Notes: generated by a model not told the origin, from the sequence alone. A stretch of DNA of 28,267 bases from CAZABG01 sp964460985 (GCA_964460985.1 CAYWQX010000029.1:1-28267), one strand, 5' to 3'; shown: positions 15,030 through 24,035, counted from the stretch's first letter. Numbers and translations: made by a program.

Positions 15030-15344
15030 ATGATGACCGCAGTTGATGCATCTAGTTTCAAGTCTGATTCTACCCAGCACTCTACAAGTCCAACCGTGAC
15101 CTCTACGACAGAGAGTTCTGATAAAAAAACATCTAAAATCTATCAGGGCATTAAATGGGGTGGAACTGCCCTTTGGGGAAGCGCTTTTACAGCAAGTATT
15201 ATTTTATTTGTTATCTCTTCTAAAAACGACATGAAAATCCTGCTCGCTGCAGGGACTGCTCTCATTGTTTTTGCTTTTTGCCTGTTGTTTTTGTGGGGCG
15301 GCATTCTGAGTTATATGAGGCATAAAAATGAACCTTGCTGTTGA
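15030..15344 (+). CDS. Small two-helix membrane protein, Inc-like layout
   Basis: The 104-aa product has a Ser/Thr-rich N-terminus of about 35 residues (SSFKSDSTQHSTSPTVTS). Two hydrophobic segments of about 20 residues follow (roughly 46-65 and 69-91), joined by a very short turn SSKNDMK, with a short tail ending EPCC. A paired hydrophobic hairpin with a polar Ser/Thr-rich end is the 'bilobed' layout of chlamydial inclusion-membrane (Inc) proteins; sequence similarity cannot be claimed. The start has aggagg just upstream (ttaggaggg). It overlaps the ABC ATPase gene by 17 bp, so it may instead be an accessory subunit of that transporter. Confidence 0.6.
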   Translation: MMTAVDASSFKSDSTQHSTSPTVTSTTESSDKKTSKIYQGIKWGGTALWGSAFTASIILFVISSKNDMKILLAAGTALIVFAFCLLFLWGGILSYMRHKNEPCC

Positions 15345-16125
15345 AATAAAAAAACTGACCAAGCTCTACGATCAGTTTGTCGCAGTAGACCATGTCTCTT
15401 TTACTATTGAATCGGGTAAAACGATTGCCCTTTTAGGGCCCAATGGAGCCGGTAAATCAACTATTGTAAAAATGTTGGTGACTCTCCTCCCCCCCTCTTC
15501 CGGAACCGCGGTCATCGCAGGACATGATATTGTCAAAGATCCTGAAGGGGTTAGAAATCATATCGGCTATGTACCCCAGCTGATCTCTGCCGACGGGGAG
15601 CTTACCGGCTATGAAAATCTCTCTATTTCCGGAAAGCTGTATGGCCTTAGCCGCTCCAAGAGAGAAAAAAGGATCCAAGAGGTTATAGACATCATGGGCC
15701 TTGAAGGAGTCAAAGACAGCCCGGTGAAACGCTACTCGGGAGGGATGATCAGAAGGCTTGAAATAGCGCAGGCTTTTTTGCATGAGCCTAAAGTGTTATT
15801 TTTGGATGAGCCGACAGTAGGACTCGACCCTTCTGCCAGACGGGCCGTATGGGATAAAATTTTAGATCTGCAAAAAGATTTCGGCACAACCCTTCTCATG
15901 ACCACCCACGATATGGATGAAGCCGATCTCTTAGCCGATAAAATCGCCTTCATGTACCAAGGGCGAATCCTGACGATTGAATCGCCCAAAAAACTTAAAG
16001 AGGCGATCGGTCCTGCTGCGACACTCGATGATGTATTTTTAAAATTTACAGGAACCACTATTCAAGAAGGAGGCGATTTTTCGCATGCCAACGAAATCAG
16101 ACGCACGATCTCCAACTTGGACTAA
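15328..16125 (+). CDS. ABC transporter ATP-binding protein, ABC-2 export type
   Basis: The 265-aa ATPase subunit has Walker A GPNGAGKS (res. 37-44), Q-loop YVPQ, signature YSGGM (136-140), Walker B FLDEP (158-162), D-loop GLDPSA and switch His194. The DrrA/CcmA-like C-terminal part follows (IESPKKLKEA, ATLDDVFLKFTG). Together with the permease encoded from 16085 (41-bp overlap) it should form an exporter in the inner membrane. Exporters of this class move lipids, polyketides, drugs or polysaccharides. The substrate is not shown by sequence. Position after the crt and barrel genes makes a hydrophobic substrate conceivable. Confidence 0.92.
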   Translation: MNLAVEIKKLTKLYDQFVAVDHVSFTIESGKTIALLGPNGAGKSTIVKMLVTLLPPSSGTAVIAGHDIVKDPEGVRNHIGYVPQLISADGELTGYENLSISGKLYGLSRSKREKRIQEVIDIMGLEGVKDSPVKRYSGGMIRRLEIAQAFLHEPKVLFLDEPTVGLDPSARRAVWDKILDLQKDFGTTLLMTTHDMDEADLLADKIAFMYQGRILTIESPKKLKEAIGPAATLDDVFLKFTGTTIQEGGDFSHANEIRRTISNLD

Positions 16126-16888
16126 GAGAGTTCGGCAGCTATCCGCCATCGTAGAAGCCGACATCAGAAAGCTCAGGCATGATCCATTCGAGCTTTTAAC
16201 CCGTATGGTACAACCCTCTTTGTGGCTCCTCGTGTTCGGACAGGCTATGGCTCACGCTAAGATGATCTCAACCCCCGGTATTTCTTATCTCGACTTTATA
16301 GCTCCCGGCATACTCGCTCAAAGCGTGCTGTTCGTCTCCATCTTCTATGGAATATCTCTTATTTGGGAAAGAGACGCAGGTATTTTACATAAAATTCTAG
16401 TAACTCCAACTCCCAGATCGCTTTTAGTGCTTGGGAGAGCTATAGCTGCTGGATTTAGAAGTCTATCACAAGTGTTTATCATTTATTTGCTCTCTTTCTT
16501 TCTGGGAGTTGATTTGCGCTTTAGCATCCTCTCAATGGCAGGAGTTATGGCTATGGTGATGTTAGGGGGCGCCCTTTTTTCGACGCTCTCTCTTATCGTT
16601 GCAACGATTGTAAAGAAAAGAGAGCGTTTTATGGGTATCGGGCAGGTTCTAACGATGCCTCTCTTTTTTGCAAGCAATGCCCTCTACCCGACTTCTCAGA
16701 TGCCAACCTGGCTCAAAAACGTCTCTTCGCTTAATCCTCTCACTTATTTAGTCGATGGCCTTAGAGCCTTTATGATTACTTCCGAGACCTCTCATTATGG
16801 ATTATTTTTAGACTTTGCTGTTCCCTTACTCTTCTTTTTGGTCCTCTGGCGAATCGCAACCCCCCTTTATCCCAAAATTGTTTACTAA
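16085..16888 (+). CDS. ABC-2 type permease
   Basis: The 267-aa permease has a cytosolic N-terminal amphipathic stretch (AIVEADIRKLRHDPFELLTRM). About six membrane segments follow: near 45-60, 70-95 (FIAPGILAQSVLFVSIFYG), 120-145, 150-175 (MAGVMAMVMLGGALFSTLSLIVATI), 185-205 and 240-262. The loops LIWERDAGILHKILVTP and NPLTYLVDGLR are typical of DrrB/ABC2_membrane proteins. It overlaps the ATPase gene by 41 bp and precedes the DD-peptidase gene by 12 bp, so all three may be cotranscribed. Confidence 0.9.
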   Translation: MPTKSDARSPTWTKRVRQLSAIVEADIRKLRHDPFELLTRMVQPSLWLLVFGQAMAHAKMISTPGISYLDFIAPGILAQSVLFVSIFYGISLIWERDAGILHKILVTPTPRSLLVLGRAIAAGFRSLSQVFIIYLLSFFLGVDLRFSILSMAGVMAMVMLGGALFSTLSLIVATIVKKRERFMGIGQVLTMPLFFASNALYPTSQMPTWLKNVSSLNPLTYLVDGLRAFMITSETSHYGLFLDFAVPLLFFLVLWRIATPLYPKIVY

Positions 16889-16900
16889 CGAGGAATCATT

Positions 16901-18385
16901 ATGCGTCTTTTAACTCCGCTCTTTTTCGTAGCTCTCTTAGGAGCCTCTCCGCTGCCACCCAAGGTGGAGGAGATCATGGCAAAGCCTCCCTATGCTCACG
17001 CGAACTGGAACATCCTTGTGAAAGATCTGACAACAGGTGAAATCATCCATGATTTAGGAGGAAATAAATTTGTAAGCCCCGCGTCAACCACCAAACTCTT
17101 TTCAACCGCGGCTCTCTTGGATGCTTACGGAGCGGACTACACCTTTAAAACACCGGTTTATACCGAAGGAACGCTTGAAAATGGGATTCTAAAAGGGAAT
17201 CTGGTGCTGGTCGGGCAAGGAGATATGGTGTTTGGAGGGCGCGCTGAAAATGGCAATAAAATCGCTTTTACCCCTCTTGATCATATTGTTGCCAACGAAG
17301 TTCCGGGTGTGACCTTGACAAAGGGAGATCCTCTCCAAGGACTGATTGATTTGGCCAAACAAATTAAAGCAAAAGGAGTAAAGGAAGTTCAAGGGGATGT
17401 GGTCATTGACGACTCGCTTTTCGAAACTACTGTGAAGCGCGGCTTTACCTTATCCCCTGTGTTTATCAATGAAAATATGATCGATTTAATCATCAATCCA
17501 ACGTCGCCCGAACAAAAAGCTGATTTAAGCCATCGTCCCCAAGTGAAAGGGTATGAGGTGATAAATGAAGTGGTTACAGGTAATAAGCTTCAAATAAGCG
17601 TTGAGAGCGATGAGACCGGCAAAAAAGTGATCGTGAAAGGGGAAATTCCGGAAAACCAAAAAAATGTGGTAAGAGTCGCCTTTGTAAAAGACCCTCAAGC
17701 GTTTGTGAAAGCCGCATTTACACAGGTGCTCGAAAAGGAAGGCATTAAAATATCCCCTCAAGCCCATTCCAATCTTACCCGCTCAAAGGATCCGATAGCT
17801 GAATTTGTCTCTCCTCCGCTCATGGAATATGTAAAATTAATTCTCAAAGTAAGCCACAACGTAGGAGCTGATCTTGTCGCCCCCTTGCTGGCTGCCAAAG
17901 CAGGAGAGAAGACCTTTGAAGCAGGCATGCTGAAACTTGGCGAGTTTACAGAAAAAGTAGCCGGCATTTCTCCTAACGAATTTGTTTTTGGCGATGCGGC
18001 AGGAGGAGAGGAAAATCGCCTAACGCCCCATGCAGAGCTGCAGCTGCTTGAATATATGAGTAAACTGCCCATCTATCCTGAATACCAGAGGGCGCTTCCC
18101 ATCCTCGGCGTCGATGGATCGCTTGCTGAATTCGGGAAGAAAACAGAGGCGGTTGGCAAAGTGAAGGCCAAAACCGGTACCGGAGTCTCCTATAACGCCG
18201 CGCAAAACAAGCTCTTCTTAACCACCCAGACGCTTGCGGGTTATATCGATGGTAAAAATGGCCATACCTATGAGTTTATGGTGAGCGTCAATAACGCCAA
18301 TATGCCGACGATCGAAGATATTTTCCCGATCTTTGAGGATGAAAGTCAAATCGCGGCCGAATTCTACCAAGAGACCGGAAAATAA
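16901..18385 (+). CDS. dacB: D-alanyl-D-alanine carboxypeptidase/endopeptidase (PBP4 type)
   Basis: A periplasmic penicillin-binding protein that trims or cuts peptidoglycan stem peptides. The 494-aa protein starts with a signal peptide (MRLLTPLFFVALLGAS). It has all three active-site motifs: STTK (Ser62-Lys65), SHN (318-320) and KTG (424-426). The roughly 250-residue insertion between the first two motifs is the mark of the DacB/PBP4 class C family. A good aggaa site precedes the ATG. A PBP4-like enzyme fits a bacterium with reduced, division-linked peptidoglycan such as environmental chlamydiae, but it is common in other phyla too. Confidence 0.93.
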   Translation: MRLLTPLFFVALLGASPLPPKVEEIMAKPPYAHANWNILVKDLTTGEIIHDLGGNKFVSPASTTKLFSTAALLDAYGADYTFKTPVYTEGTLENGILKGNLVLVGQGDMVFGGRAENGNKIAFTPLDHIVANEVPGVTLTKGDPLQGLIDLAKQIKAKGVKEVQGDVVIDDSLFETTVKRGFTLSPVFINENMIDLIINPTSPEQKADLSHRPQVKGYEVINEVVTGNKLQISVESDETGKKVIVKGEIPENQKNVVRVAFVKDPQAFVKAAFTQVLEKEGIKISPQAHSNLTRSKDPIAEFVSPPLMEYVKLILKVSHNVGADLVAPLLAAKAGEKTFEAGMLKLGEFTEKVAGISPNEFVFGDAAGGEENRLTPHAELQLLEYMSKLPIYPEYQRALPILGVDGSLAEFGKKTEAVGKVKAKTGTGVSYNAAQNKLFLTTQTLAGYIDGKNGHTYEFMVSVNNANMPTIEDIFPIFEDESQIAAEFYQETGK

Positions 18386-18403
18386 CCACCTTTGATGCTA
18401 TTT

Positions 18404-18427
18404 CCCGTGCCTTCCTGGCACGGGCTT
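18404..18427 (+). terminator. Likely terminator of the dacB transcript
   Basis: cccgtgcc (18404-18411) pairs with ggcacggg (18417-18424), loop ttcct, followed by cttt. The stem is GC-rich but the T-run is short. It lies 18 bp after the dacB stop. Confidence 0.65.
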
Positions 18428-18533
18428 TGATACCGCATAATCCATAATTTATTCATTTTTAATGACTTAAGCTTAGCTCCCACTTTGGCTTAGAAAATGC
18501 TCTAACTCCTTCAAACAAAGGGAGTCATGAGTC

Positions 18534-19955
18534 ATGAAAACAATTGCCATTATCGGGGGTGGGTTCAGAGGGGTCGGATGCCTGAAAATACTCCTTGAGC
18601 AGGGATACAAAGTGGATCTCTTCGAGAAAAATGATGATGTGGGAGGTGTGTGGCACCCATCGAATAATTACAAAGGGCTCATGATTCACACCCCCGCTAA
18701 GTTAAACCAATTCTTTGATTTTCCCTATCCTAAACACATCGACTTAACTGAAAGGCTGAAATCGAAAGATGTCTATGAATACTTAAAATCGTTTTCCGAT
18801 CATTTTAATTTATACCCTCATATGACTTTTAATACCTCTGTGAGCCAAATCAACTACAAAACGAAAGGGAAAACAAGTCTTACCCTTTCTATCAATGGGG
18901 AAGAGATAGAGTCCTCGGAATACGATTATGTCATTAATACCAATGGATATTGCGACCGGCATATTCCCGACTTCAACAACTCGGATAAGTTTAAAGGGGA
19001 AATCATCCACTCTTTTGAAGCCACAGAAGATAAAATTAATGAAATGATCGCTCAAAACAAAAAAATTACGCTTTTAGGCGCCGGTAAAACAGCTTGCGAT
19101 CTCATCCTCTCTTTTGAAAAAAGCGGCTATAGACCCACCTGGCTCTACCGAAAACCCTACTGGTTTTTCCGCTTTAACCCCCTGCAAAATGCGATAAAAC
19201 ACTCCATGAAAGGGGTTGGAGGAGATACGTTTTACAAGATGATGATGTTATCGGGATTTCTTCTGGCAGGTTATTTTCCTAAAGCTGCCTGCAAATTATG
19301 GAGAAAGCTGAACATCATCGATACTTTCGGAGAAAAGCATGACGATTATCGCAAATTCCACGTCGCTTTGATTACGGATCAAGAATTCGAAACTCTTAAA
19401 GATATAAACAGAACCTCCAGCGTGGTCGGTGAAATCGATCACTTTAAAGAAAAAAGCTATGTTACCCAGGATGGAACAGAAATCGAGGCTGATGTAGTTA
19501 TATGCTGCACCGGCTCGTCAGGAACTAAATCCCCTATCCCCATCACGGTGGACGGCAAACTGTTAGACTTGAAACGAATTCATAAAGCCTACCGTGCAAG
19601 CGTAATCCCGGAGGTTCCAAATCTTATTTTCACCGCCTATCACCACTTCGCCATGAGTCTTTGCGACGGAGAGCTTCAAGCTCGCTGGATCCACAACTTT
19701 ATCCAATCCAATTTAAGCCCTGAGTATATAAAGAAACACGCTTTAAGCTATGACTACCCCTTCTTTACGAAACTCATTCTCTTTGATTCTTCGGAATACT
19801 ATTTCCCATCTTTCATGAAGATGCAGCATGACTTTATCGATAACCATGAAATGGGCAAAATCGAGTATGTGTCATTTGTGTATAATTTCTTCTTCCAGTC
19901 TCAAATGGTAAAGCCGATCGAAATGCATCCTTTGAAGACGGCCACTCAACCCTAA
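18534..19955 (+). CDS. Flavin-containing monooxygenase-like protein
   Basis: The 473-aa protein has an FAD loop IIGGGFRGVG (res. 6-15), a GGVWHP motif (38-42), the FMO/BVMO-related fingerprint FKGEIIHSFEAT (153-164, FxGxxxHxxx) and a second dinucleotide loop LLGAGKTACD (180-189) for NADPH. The domain order is that of flavin monooxygenases of the YUCCA/FMO group, which oxygenate N, S or keto compounds. Substrate unknown. GGGAG stands 9 nt before ATG 18534; a nearer ATG at 18527 is out of frame. No signal peptide. It begins after the dacB terminator. A copy of the dispersed repeat starts about 8 nt after its stop codon. Confidence 0.82.
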   Translation: MKTIAIIGGGFRGVGCLKILLEQGYKVDLFEKNDDVGGVWHPSNNYKGLMIHTPAKLNQFFDFPYPKHIDLTERLKSKDVYEYLKSFSDHFNLYPHMTFNTSVSQINYKTKGKTSLTLSINGEEIESSEYDYVINTNGYCDRHIPDFNNSDKFKGEIIHSFEATEDKINEMIAQNKKITLLGAGKTACDLILSFEKSGYRPTWLYRKPYWFFRFNPLQNAIKHSMKGVGGDTFYKMMMLSGFLLAGYFPKAACKLWRKLNIIDTFGEKHDDYRKFHVALITDQEFETLKDINRTSSVVGEIDHFKEKSYVTQDGTEIEADVVICCTGSSGTKSPIPITVDGKLLDLKRIHKAYRASVIPEVPNLIFTAYHHFAMSLCDGELQARWIHNFIQSNLSPEYIKKHALSYDYPFFTKLILFDSSEYYFPSFMKMQHDFIDNHEMGKIEYVSFVYNFFFQSQMVKPIEMHPLKTATQP

Positions 19956-19963
19956 CATTTGCG

Positions 19964-20090
19964 CCTGGAAACTCCTACATTCACCTTTTCTGCCGCTAAA
20001 CCCTTGCGCATGCCCTTGCCCGTGCGCTTGCCCGCTTCCCTGGAAACTCCGGAAGTACCTATTCCCTTGTATCTCCCCCTTCTAAAGCGC
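19964..20090. repeat. Mosaic repeat copy downstream of the flavin monooxygenase gene
   Basis: The stretch has one degenerate core (cctggaaactcctacattcacc), a long connector of hexamer-like steps (aaacccttgcgcatgccctt and on to cgcttcc), a second core (ctggaaactccggaagtacc) and a short tail. It belongs to the same family as the array at 434-1408. It is C-rich on the plus strand, the same sense as the gene it follows. Confidence 0.85.
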
Positions 20091-20116
20091 CTAGGAACTC
20101 AAACAGCGCCTCTTCT

Positions 20117-20257
20117 TTAGCTTGCTGTAAAAATAATGCTTGCATCTGGTAAAGCATTACGAGGGGGGGCATCAAACGCCACCCCATCGTGCACCCCCCG
20201 CTTCAAACAGCCTTGAATAAAGAGATAGAAGTCTTCAAAAAGAGGGGAGGCTAATGC
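20117..20257 (-). pseudogene. Possible gene relic
   Basis: A 46-codon open stretch on the minus strand with no start codon reads like ordinary protein (PLFEDFYLFIQGCLKRG, then VHDGVAFDAPPRNALPDAS) and ends in TAA. An in-frame TGA lies just upstream, while another frame there reads DTVKIDPSSQEILNC. I cannot name a parent gene. It could also be chance. The rest of the gap up to 20374 shows only a plain AT-rich leader with aagaaaagg before the next gene. Confidence 0.25.
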
Positions 20258-20374
20258 AATTCAAAATCTCTTGGCTGGAGGGGTCAATCTTTACAGTGTC
20301 TATTCCTTCGTAAATAAAATATCTTTGCAATCTTAATCAAAAATGATCTATAATTCTCGCCAAAGAAAAGGTTT

Positions 20375-20989
20375 ATGCCTATTTATAGCGATACACAATA
20401 CAATTTTGAAAAAAGAATCAACTCTTTTGAAAATACTCTATCAAATATCTCAAGAGTACCCATTATAGGTACTGTGAGTGGAGCTTTAAAGATTTTGATC
20501 GGCTTAGTTCAAACCATCGTGTCAGCCATTCTGACACTGGCCTTTACGGTAGTTTGCGACACCTCTAAGAAAGAATATGCTCAAGTTCATATAAAACATG
20601 GGCTTGGCAATATGGGAATAGGCATTTTAGAATCCATTCCTTTTATAGGAATGGTCATTGGCTGCCTGCGAGATGGGTCAAAATTTGATGATAACCCTAG
20701 CGATTATAACCCTAGCGATTTAAATCACAATGTTCGCCCCAAAAGCGCTCACGATGACAAATTCCTTAAATACCCAGCTCTTGAAGAAAGAGATGTCCGA
20801 TTTATAAATTGTTCGACACAGGATTCAGCAAGAATTCAGGCCCGTTATCAAACTCTTCTTCAGGGGAATCCCAATGGTATTTGTAAACATCTACAATACC
20901 GGGCTATAAATCAGATTCTCCCTCGACCCTCTTCCGAGGAAAATAATTCCAGAAAAGAGCGTAGTATTAAAGTTGATCCAACCAAATGA
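20375..20989 (+). CDS. Chlamydia-like hypothetical membrane protein
   Basis: The 204-aa product has an N-terminal amphipathic stretch and then SRVPIIGTVSGALKILIGLV leading into a long hydrophobic block (about 29-60). A second hydrophobic segment follows (about 78-98, GIGILESIPFIGMVIGCL), then a polar C-terminal half with a short duplication NPSDYNPSD. Proteins opening 'RIPIIGTVSG..RIL.G..Q' are a recurring hypothetical family that I associate with amoeba-associated chlamydiae. This is recognition by style, not a search. The two hydrophobic lobes also make it a candidate for host-membrane insertion. The start is supported by aagaaaagg. Confidence 0.6.
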   Translation: MPIYSDTQYNFEKRINSFENTLSNISRVPIIGTVSGALKILIGLVQTIVSAILTLAFTVVCDTSKKEYAQVHIKHGLGNMGIGILESIPFIGMVIGCLRDGSKFDDNPSDYNPSDLNHNVRPKSAHDDKFLKYPALEERDVRFINCSTQDSARIQARYQTLLQGNPNGICKHLQYRAINQILPRPSSEENNSRKERSIKVDPTK

Positions 20990-21022
20990 GACTCGCAAGA
21001 TACTTAAGAAAAATGATGGAAA

Positions 21023-22438
21023 TTACGAATAATATTCTTCCAGTGTGTTCATGAGTGGCTGCGTAATATTATAAGAGTGACACCTTTGTAACTTTCCTAA
21101 CTTTTCGAAAACATCTCCTTTTATTTGCCTTAAAGAAGTGTAAGTCGAATTAAACGTTTTGCAATTAAAATCGATGCGATTACCTTCGCTCGGCCGAAGT
21201 TTTGGCTGATAATAGGCCGCTATTTTGGTCATGCGATTTAAATATTGCCTCATATTTCGAATAGGATAAATAACTAGATAGCCTTTAGAAGATGATTTAA
21301 GCAAAGATTGAATTGAGTGATCTAATGAACCTTCAATTTTGTCATAGTCAAATAGATGTTTTGCGCCAGCTACTAAAAATAAACGGGAAACCCCTTTTTG
21401 AAGTTGAATATCTACATTTTGAACTAAGGAGTTTTGACGGGGTTGCCACCGATCTTTCACAGGAGCACCGTCACCTTCATTCAATAATTTATAAAGCCCA
21501 TTAAGTCTTTGGCGTAAAAGTGCAGGGTCAGCATTTTGTAATCTATCAAAAATACCTGTTAGTTTTTTGCGTTCTTTTATGGGTAAATTTTTGATCCATT
21601 TTAAGTAGCTGAACTTATATCTTTTTTCAATCTGTGACAAAAAGGTATTTATATCAGTCATGATTTTTTCATAACTTTCATTCAGTTTGTTTTTTTTGCC
21701 CTTACTACGTTCAAGTTTTTTCATATAGATCATACGTTGAGCAAATTGCCCAACCTGAATCAAAGGACTACCTTTAACAGACATTTCCTCATCGACAGAA
21801 TTTTTATAATCATCCCAACCCTCGTGTTTCATTTGAATGGGAAAGATGGAAGTATCTAAGTGCAAGCTAAGGGTTGTATCTAAACAATCTTGACAGGGTC
21901 TTTTAGCTTCAGCCTCAATTAAGGTTACGCTATCTTCTTTAAATAATAGTCTTGTGACAAGAGTATTAATTTTTCTACAAAGAAAATTGCAGTGCAACTC
22001 TCCAAGAAAGATGAGACAGAGCTGTTCAATTTTTTCTACATTAGTATGAACTTCATAAAGACCTTCTGAATCAATGCTTTTAATAAAGGTTTTTACACTT
22101 AAGGAATAAAGATCAATTTTTGTACAGCTATACGACATAGCGAGAAAAACTGGCTGCAATAGCGGCATATAACTATATACATGAGCATGTTCTTTACATT
22201 CGGCAGAATTCAGGAGAGTTCCGGAAAAAACAGTGAGGTTTTGTTTGAACCAAAAAAACTTGCTTCCAATTGATTGTTTTTGACTTATGACGAAAGATTC
22301 AAATTTCGAAGTTAAAGGCTCGCAAAAGATACCAATAGTATGCGCATAAACTATATAACCGGGAATTTCCGACATCCTGTTGAATGCGGCATTCATGCTA
22401 TCTTTTATATCACAAACATGATAACTATAATTAATCAT
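21023..22438 (-). CDS. TraB/EreA-like protein, possible effector
   Basis: The 471-aa protein is not closely like anything I know, but its spaced motifs fit the TraB/PrgY/TIKI/EreA-ChaN fold. They are LIFLGELHCNF with Glu147 and His149 (GExH), then VTLIEAEAK (171-179). Near the C-terminus, PRQNSLVQNVDIQLQKG (RxN motif, 333-349) is followed by RLFLVAGAKHLF (352-363, GAxH) and a GYLVIYP strand. In the TraB family the GExH and GxxH histidines form a metal or catalytic site. The middle (240-330) is Lys-rich and helical. No signal peptide; 5-6 extra cysteines. Neighbours give no operon. As it has no housekeeping look, a host-directed role is possible but unproven. Confidence 0.5.
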   Translation of the reverse strand: MINYSYHVCDIKDSMNAAFNRMSEIPGYIVYAHTIGIFCEPLTSKFESFVISQKQSIGSKFFWFKQNLTVFSGTLLNSAECKEHAHVYSYMPLLQPVFLAMSYSCTKIDLYSLSVKTFIKSIDSEGLYEVHTNVEKIEQLCLIFLGELHCNFLCRKINTLVTRLLFKEDSVTLIEAEAKRPCQDCLDTTLSLHLDTSIFPIQMKHEGWDDYKNSVDEEMSVKGSPLIQVGQFAQRMIYMKKLERSKGKKNKLNESYEKIMTDINTFLSQIEKRYKFSYLKWIKNLPIKERKKLTGIFDRLQNADPALLRQRLNGLYKLLNEGDGAPVKDRWQPRQNSLVQNVDIQLQKGVSRLFLVAGAKHLFDYDKIEGSLDHSIQSLLKSSSKGYLVIYPIRNMRQYLNRMTKIAAYYQPKLRPSEGNRIDFNCKTFNSTYTSLRQIKGDVFEKLGKLQRCHSYNITQPLMNTLEEYYS

Positions 22439-22547
22439 AACGCCTTAATAATTTTAATATATTATTATAGCGCAGGATTGTTAATATTAGATTAAGGCCA
22501 AAGGCCATAAAGAAAAGTGATTTTCCGGCATTTCATAAAAAACAAAG

Positions 22548-24035
22548 CTATTTTTTACGGTTCTTTTTTTCGAGGTACTCTTCGTACGTTCCAAGGTGCA
22601 TCTCCTGCCGCCCCTCTTCGCAAACGACGACTTTATGAAGGGCCATTCTTTTTAGAATAAGCTCGCTGTGAGTCACCATAATAACCGCGCCCTCAAAATC
22701 TTCGATCGCGTCGATGAGCGCTTCGATGGACTCAAGGTCTAAATGGTGTGTAGGTTCATCCAATAAAAGAAGGTTGCAAGGTGTGGCTATAATTTTACCC
22801 AGTAAGACGCGGCTTTTCTCACCACCAGAAAGCACAGAGTTAGGTTTTTCCGATTTATCCCCGCTAAACATCATGAGACCGCAGATCGCCTTTACTTGGG
22901 TCAAATTGAGCCTTGGATTTGCGGATGAGATCTCTTCGTTAATAGTGTGTTTAGGATGCAGGCGGTCGATATTCGTTTGTCCAAAATAGGCGATCGCTAA
23001 ATTATCTGATCTCTTGGATGTGCCTAAAGCCGGTTGGAGCTCCCCTGCCAAGAGCTTCAGGAGAGTCGATTTCCCTCGCCCGTTTTTACCGATGATGGCA
23101 ATACGATCGCCTTTCTCAATAGATAGAGTAAAGCCTTCTATCAAGGGGGTAGGAGGCGTATAGCTAAAATGAAGCTTGTCGACTTCAAGCATTTTTTTGC
23201 CTGGAAAGACAGCCTCATTGAATTGAAAATCGAGCTCAAAAAGACTCTTCAAATTCTCAAGAACAGGTATACGGCTTAGAGCTTTGGCCTTGGAAGCGGC
23301 TTGGGTCGCTTTAGAGGCCTTGGCTCCGAACCGGTCGATAAAGCCTTGCAAGTGCTCTCTCTTTTTCTCAAGCCCCTGACGAGTCTTTTCATGGATCTCT
23401 TCTTGCTGCATGATCATTTCGTAAAATTTGATCGTGCTCCCTTTCACCTTGCTCAATTTTTGACGGTGGATGCCCATCGTATGCGTGGTTACGCTATCGA
23501 GAAACTCACGATCGTGGGAGATCAAGATAAATTCGCCCGGCCACTCTTGCAGAAACTCGGTAAACCACTTGATCGAGACAATATCGAGATAGTTCGTAGG
23601 CTCGTCCAGAAATAGGCAATCAGGTTCGCCAACCAATACCTTCGTCAGCTGAATACGGAGCTGAAAGCCGCCTGAAAAATCGTTCGGTGAGCGATCTAAA
23701 TCAGCTTCGGTAAAGCCGAGTCCAAAAAGAATCGTCTCAGCCTTATACAGACAATCCTCCTCTCCCGGTCTAAGACCGGTTGCCGCCTCCTCTAAAAGGG
23801 TGGGCTTCGTGAACTTGATATGCTGATCGAGCATGCCGATCAGATAGTTTTTCTTTTTAGAGATGGTTCCTCTATCAGGGGTCTCTCTTCCGGTCAAAAT
23901 ACGGAATAAAGAGGATTTCCCGGTTCCATTTCTACCCACTAAAGCGCACTTTTCTTTGGGTTGAATGGTGAAGCTTGCATCTTCAAAAAGATATTCACCA
24001 TCATAAGCTAGGGTTAAACCATCCACCTGAATCAT
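22548..24035 (-). CDS. ABC-F family ATPase (ribosome-associated)
   Basis: A soluble tandem ATPase of the ABC-F class, whose members act on ribosomes (translation factors such as EttA/YheS or antibiotic protection). The 495-aa chain has domain 1 with Walker A GRNGTGKS (34-41), FSGG and LFLDEPTNYLD (141-151). A charged linker around 205-255 contains FIDRFGAKASKATQA, the P-site tRNA interaction motif region. Domain 2 has GKNGRGKS (316-323), LSGGEKSR (402-409) and LLLLDEPTHHLD (422-433). No membrane segment. The linker signature is closest to YheS/Uup-type proteins, but the subgroup is uncertain. A TATAAT on the minus strand at 24067-24072 may be its -10 element. Confidence 0.93.
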   Translation of the reverse strand: MIQVDGLTLAYDGEYLFEDASFTIQPKEKCALVGRNGTGKSSLFRILTGRETPDRGTISKKKNYLIGMLDQHIKFTKPTLLEEAATGLRPGEEDCLYKAETILFGLGFTEADLDRSPNDFSGGFQLRIQLTKVLVGEPDCLFLDEPTNYLDIVSIKWFTEFLQEWPGEFILISHDREFLDSVTTHTMGIHRQKLSKVKGSTIKFYEMIMQQEEIHEKTRQGLEKKREHLQGFIDRFGAKASKATQAASKAKALSRIPVLENLKSLFELDFQFNEAVFPGKKMLEVDKLHFSYTPPTPLIEGFTLSIEKGDRIAIIGKNGRGKSTLLKLLAGELQPALGTSKRSDNLAIAYFGQTNIDRLHPKHTINEEISSANPRLNLTQVKAICGLMMFSGDKSEKPNSVLSGGEKSRVLLGKIIATPCNLLLLDEPTHHLDLESIEALIDAIEDFEGAVIMVTHSELILKRMALHKVVVCEEGRQEMHLGTYEEYLEKKNRKK

